7,405 nt of DNA from assembly GCA_015486655.1 (NCBI GenBank), contig WFRF01000121.1, positions 1 through 7,405 on the forward strand, in the 5' to 3' direction. Positions 6,836 to 7,405 of this stretch are shown here, piece after piece; position 1 is the stretch's first letter; each line of letters starts with the position of its first letter. This DNA is from Caldifarciminota bacterium. GTDB lineage: Bacteria > Hydrothermota > 32-111 > QNBC01. The notes below the pieces were generated by a model, which worked only from the letters and a program-made list of their open reading frames with translations, had not been told where the DNA came from and made no database searches. A program made the position numbers and the translations under genes.

Positions 6836-6863
6836 ATTATATCAAATTGATTTCATATGTCAA
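6836..6863 (-). promoter_or_regulatory. Consensus promoter of the folB operon, probably leaderless
   Basis: Reading the - strand, TTGACA (6863-6858) and TATAAT (6841-6836) are both perfect hexamers, separated by 16 bases. Only 6 bases (GGTTTT) separate the -10 box from the folB ATG, so the usual start point, 7 bases after the hexamer, is the A of ATG itself. The bases upstream of -35 (6864 to about 6886) are very AT-rich, as in an UP element, and belong largely to the first 50-bp direct repeat. Confidence 0.8.
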
Positions 6864-6867
6864 CAAA

Positions 6868-6917
6868 TAATTAGTTATAATTAAAGCAGCCACGTAGCAA
6901 GTAGGAAGTAAGAAGTG
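6868..6917. repeat. 50-bp direct repeat, copy 1
   Basis: Matches bases 7161-7210 at 49 of 50 positions; the only difference is C at 6893 versus G at 7186. The first half is AT-rich and starts TAATTAGTTATAATTAAAG. The second half is a run of 7-base units of the form TRRSAAG (tagcaag, taggaag, taagaag), continuing as tgagaag past the repeat end to 6922. It begins 4 bases upstream of the folB -35 box. Confidence 0.9.
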
Positions 6918-6966
6918 AGAAGGGGAAAATAAATGGAAGCCCATATGGCTCTATAAACACCCCGTC

Positions 6967-7001
6967 CTGACATTCGTCAGTCCACCCCTCTTACCGAGGG
7001 G
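6967..7001. repeat. Tandem pair of short hairpins
   Basis: Two perfect stems lie side by side: CTGAC-ATTC-GTCAG (6967-6980) and CCCCTC-TTACC-GAGGGG (6985-7001), with four bases between them. There is no T-tract after either, so they are not intrinsic terminators. Their high GC content stands out against the AT-rich surroundings. Confidence 0.7.
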
Positions 7002-7012
7002 AATTTATAAAT

Positions 7013-7069
7013 GTCATGCTGAACTTGGTTCAGCATCTCAATGAGATTCCGGATCAAGTCCGGAATGAC
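7013..7069. repeat. 57-bp REP-like palindromic element (GTCAT...ATGAC)
   Basis: The element is bounded by inverted GTCAT (7013-7017) and ATGAC (7065-7069). It contains a 9-bp perfect stem with a 3-base loop (7016-7036), a small ATCTCA/TGAGAT stem (7035-7047) and an 8-bp perfect stem with a 5-base loop (7046-7066). The stems share edge bases, so the terminal arms and inner hairpins are alternative or branched pairings. The layout is that of short interspersed palindromic repeats found between genes in many bacteria. The family and copy number cannot be judged from one window. Confidence 0.7.
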
Positions 7070-7115
7070 CGATCATAAATAATACCGTTGTGGTGTTCTC
7101 ATTTAATATTTCTAT

Positions 7116-7136
7116 CAATTTCAATGTATGAAATTG
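7116..7136. repeat. 8-bp AT-rich inverted repeat
   Basis: CAATTTCA, loop ATGTA, TGAAATTG: a perfect stem 24 bases before the second copy of the 50-bp repeat. It could be a regulator-binding palindrome or part of the repeat cassette; nothing in the sequence decides. Confidence 0.5.
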
Positions 7137-7160
7137 GTAAATATGTCTATACCACTTACC

Positions 7161-7210
7161 TAATTAGTTATAATTAAAGCAGCCAGGTAGCAAGTAGGAA
7201 GTAAGAAGTG
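7161..7210. repeat. 50-bp direct repeat, copy 2
   Basis: Partner of bases 6868-6917, same orientation, offset 293 bases, one mismatch. The 7-base pattern continues past its end as tgttaag then tagaaaa, diverging from copy 1. It ends 48 bases upstream of the trpS -35 box. Confidence 0.9.
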
Positions 7211-7258
7211 TTAAGTAGAAAAATGGTGGAATATTTTATGTCCTAATCGGATTAAATC

Positions 7259-7287
7259 TTGACAAAACGGGGTAATTCGTGTAATAT
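7259..7287 (+). promoter_or_regulatory. Promoter of trpS
   Basis: TTGACA (7259-7264) and TAATAT (7282-7287) are separated by exactly 17 bases. The expected start site near 7294 gives a leader of about 13 bases that contains the AAGGAGA ribosome-binding site. A leader this short leaves no room for a T-box or attenuator in front of trpS. A small TAATC-G-GATTA palindrome (7244-7254) lies just upstream. Confidence 0.78.
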
Positions 7288-7306
7288 TCGCACAAAAGGA
7301 GAATTT

Positions 7307-7405
7307 ATGAGAGTACTTTCCGGTATTCAACCTTCGGGAGCTTTACACATCGGTAATTATTTCGCAATGATGAAAAGAATGATAAATTACCAGGAGAACA
7401 ATGAA
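7307..7405 (+). CDS. trpS: Tryptophanyl-tRNA synthetase, N-terminal 33 codons (cut by the window edge)
   Basis: Class I aminoacyl-tRNA synthetase that charges tRNA-Trp. The visible residues include the family signature VLSGIQPSGALHIGNYF, in which HIGN (14-17) is the HIGH ATP-binding motif and GIQPSG precedes it as in bacterial TrpRS. The start is set by AAGGAGA 4-5 bases upstream of the ATG and by the position of the motif near the N-terminus, as usual in this family. The KMSKS motif and the rest (about 290 residues expected) lie beyond the window. It is transcribed divergently from the folB operon, from its own promoter. Confidence 0.95.
   Translation, partial: MRVLSGIQPSGALHIGNYFAMMKRMINYQENNE

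Larger units (their letters stand above)
6918..7160. other. Structured non-coding spacer between the direct repeats
   Basis: This is the gene-free stretch between folB and trpS, apart from the repeats and promoters listed separately. I see no convincing coding frame, tRNA or rRNA. It contains five perfect inverted repeats in about 170 bases: CTGAC/GTCAG (6967-6980), CCCCTC/GAGGGG (6985-7001), ATGCTGAAC/GTTCAGCAT (7016-7036), ATTCCGGA/TCCGGAAT (7046-7066) and CAATTTCA/TGAAATTG (7116-7136). None is followed by a T-run on either strand. It looks like an assembly of small dispersed palindromic repeats. Confidence 0.7.

Noticed and set aside
6876..6881. TATAAT on the + strand inside each direct repeat (also 7169-7174) as promoters
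   Set aside because: Neither copy has a recognisable -35 box at 16-18 bases upstream; in an AT-rich stretch the hexamer arises easily by chance.
6985..7001. CCCCTC/GAGGGG hairpin as a terminator
   Set aside because: There is no T-run on either strand and no gene reading toward it; both flanking genes are transcribed away from this region.
6868..7210. CRISPR-like array
   Set aside because: Only two repeat copies with a 243-bp interval that itself contains palindromes, and no cas genes nearby.

Overview
The window comes from an AT-rich bacterial chromosome and carries housekeeping genes. It holds ten protein-coding genes, two of them cut by the window edges, and one 477-base intergenic region rich in repeats. 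The lineage cannot be fixed from sequence alone. The gene content (KMSKR-type ArgRS, a folB-folK-deoxynucleoside kinase-panC run, a LytR_C protein beside rsfS) and the base composition would fit a Deferribacterota-like or related deep-branching didermal bacterium, but this is a low-confidence guess.

Left part (1-1139): the 3' three quarters of a dihydrolipoyl dehydrogenase gene on the + strand, then a 10-bp perfect hairpin that probably terminates it. It converges on the next block.

Middle (1140-6829): eight tightly packed genes, all on the - strand, in transcription order folB, folK, deoxynucleoside kinase, panC, a short glmU, a LytR_C-domain membrane protein, rsfS and argS. Junctions are overlaps of 4, 8, 4, 17 and 26 bases or gaps of 9 and 1 bases, so this is almost certainly one operon read from a consensus sigma-70-type promoter just upstream of folB. 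It combines folate synthesis (FolB, FolK), nucleoside salvage (dNK), pantothenate/CoA synthesis (PanC), cell-wall precursor synthesis (GlmU uridyltransferase), an envelope protein, ribosome silencing (RsfS) and arginyl-tRNA synthesis (ArgS). Apart from folB/folK the grouping looks like co-expression of growth functions, not one pathway.

Right part (6830-7306): the divergent intergenic region between folB and trpS. It contains the folB promoter, whose predicted start site falls on the folB ATG, two copies of a 50-bp direct repeat (one mismatch) 293 bp apart, and between them five inverted repeats, including a 57-bp palindromic element bounded by GTCAT...ATGAC. A TTGACA-N17-TAATAT promoter then drives trpS, of which only the first 33 codons are in the window.

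No new defence, mobile or biosynthetic system is evident. The points most worth following up are the GlmU that lacks its acetyltransferase half, the ArgRS whose HIGH motif reads VIVN, the probable leaderless folB mRNA, the stand-alone LytR_C protein, and the structured repeat cassette between folB and trpS.
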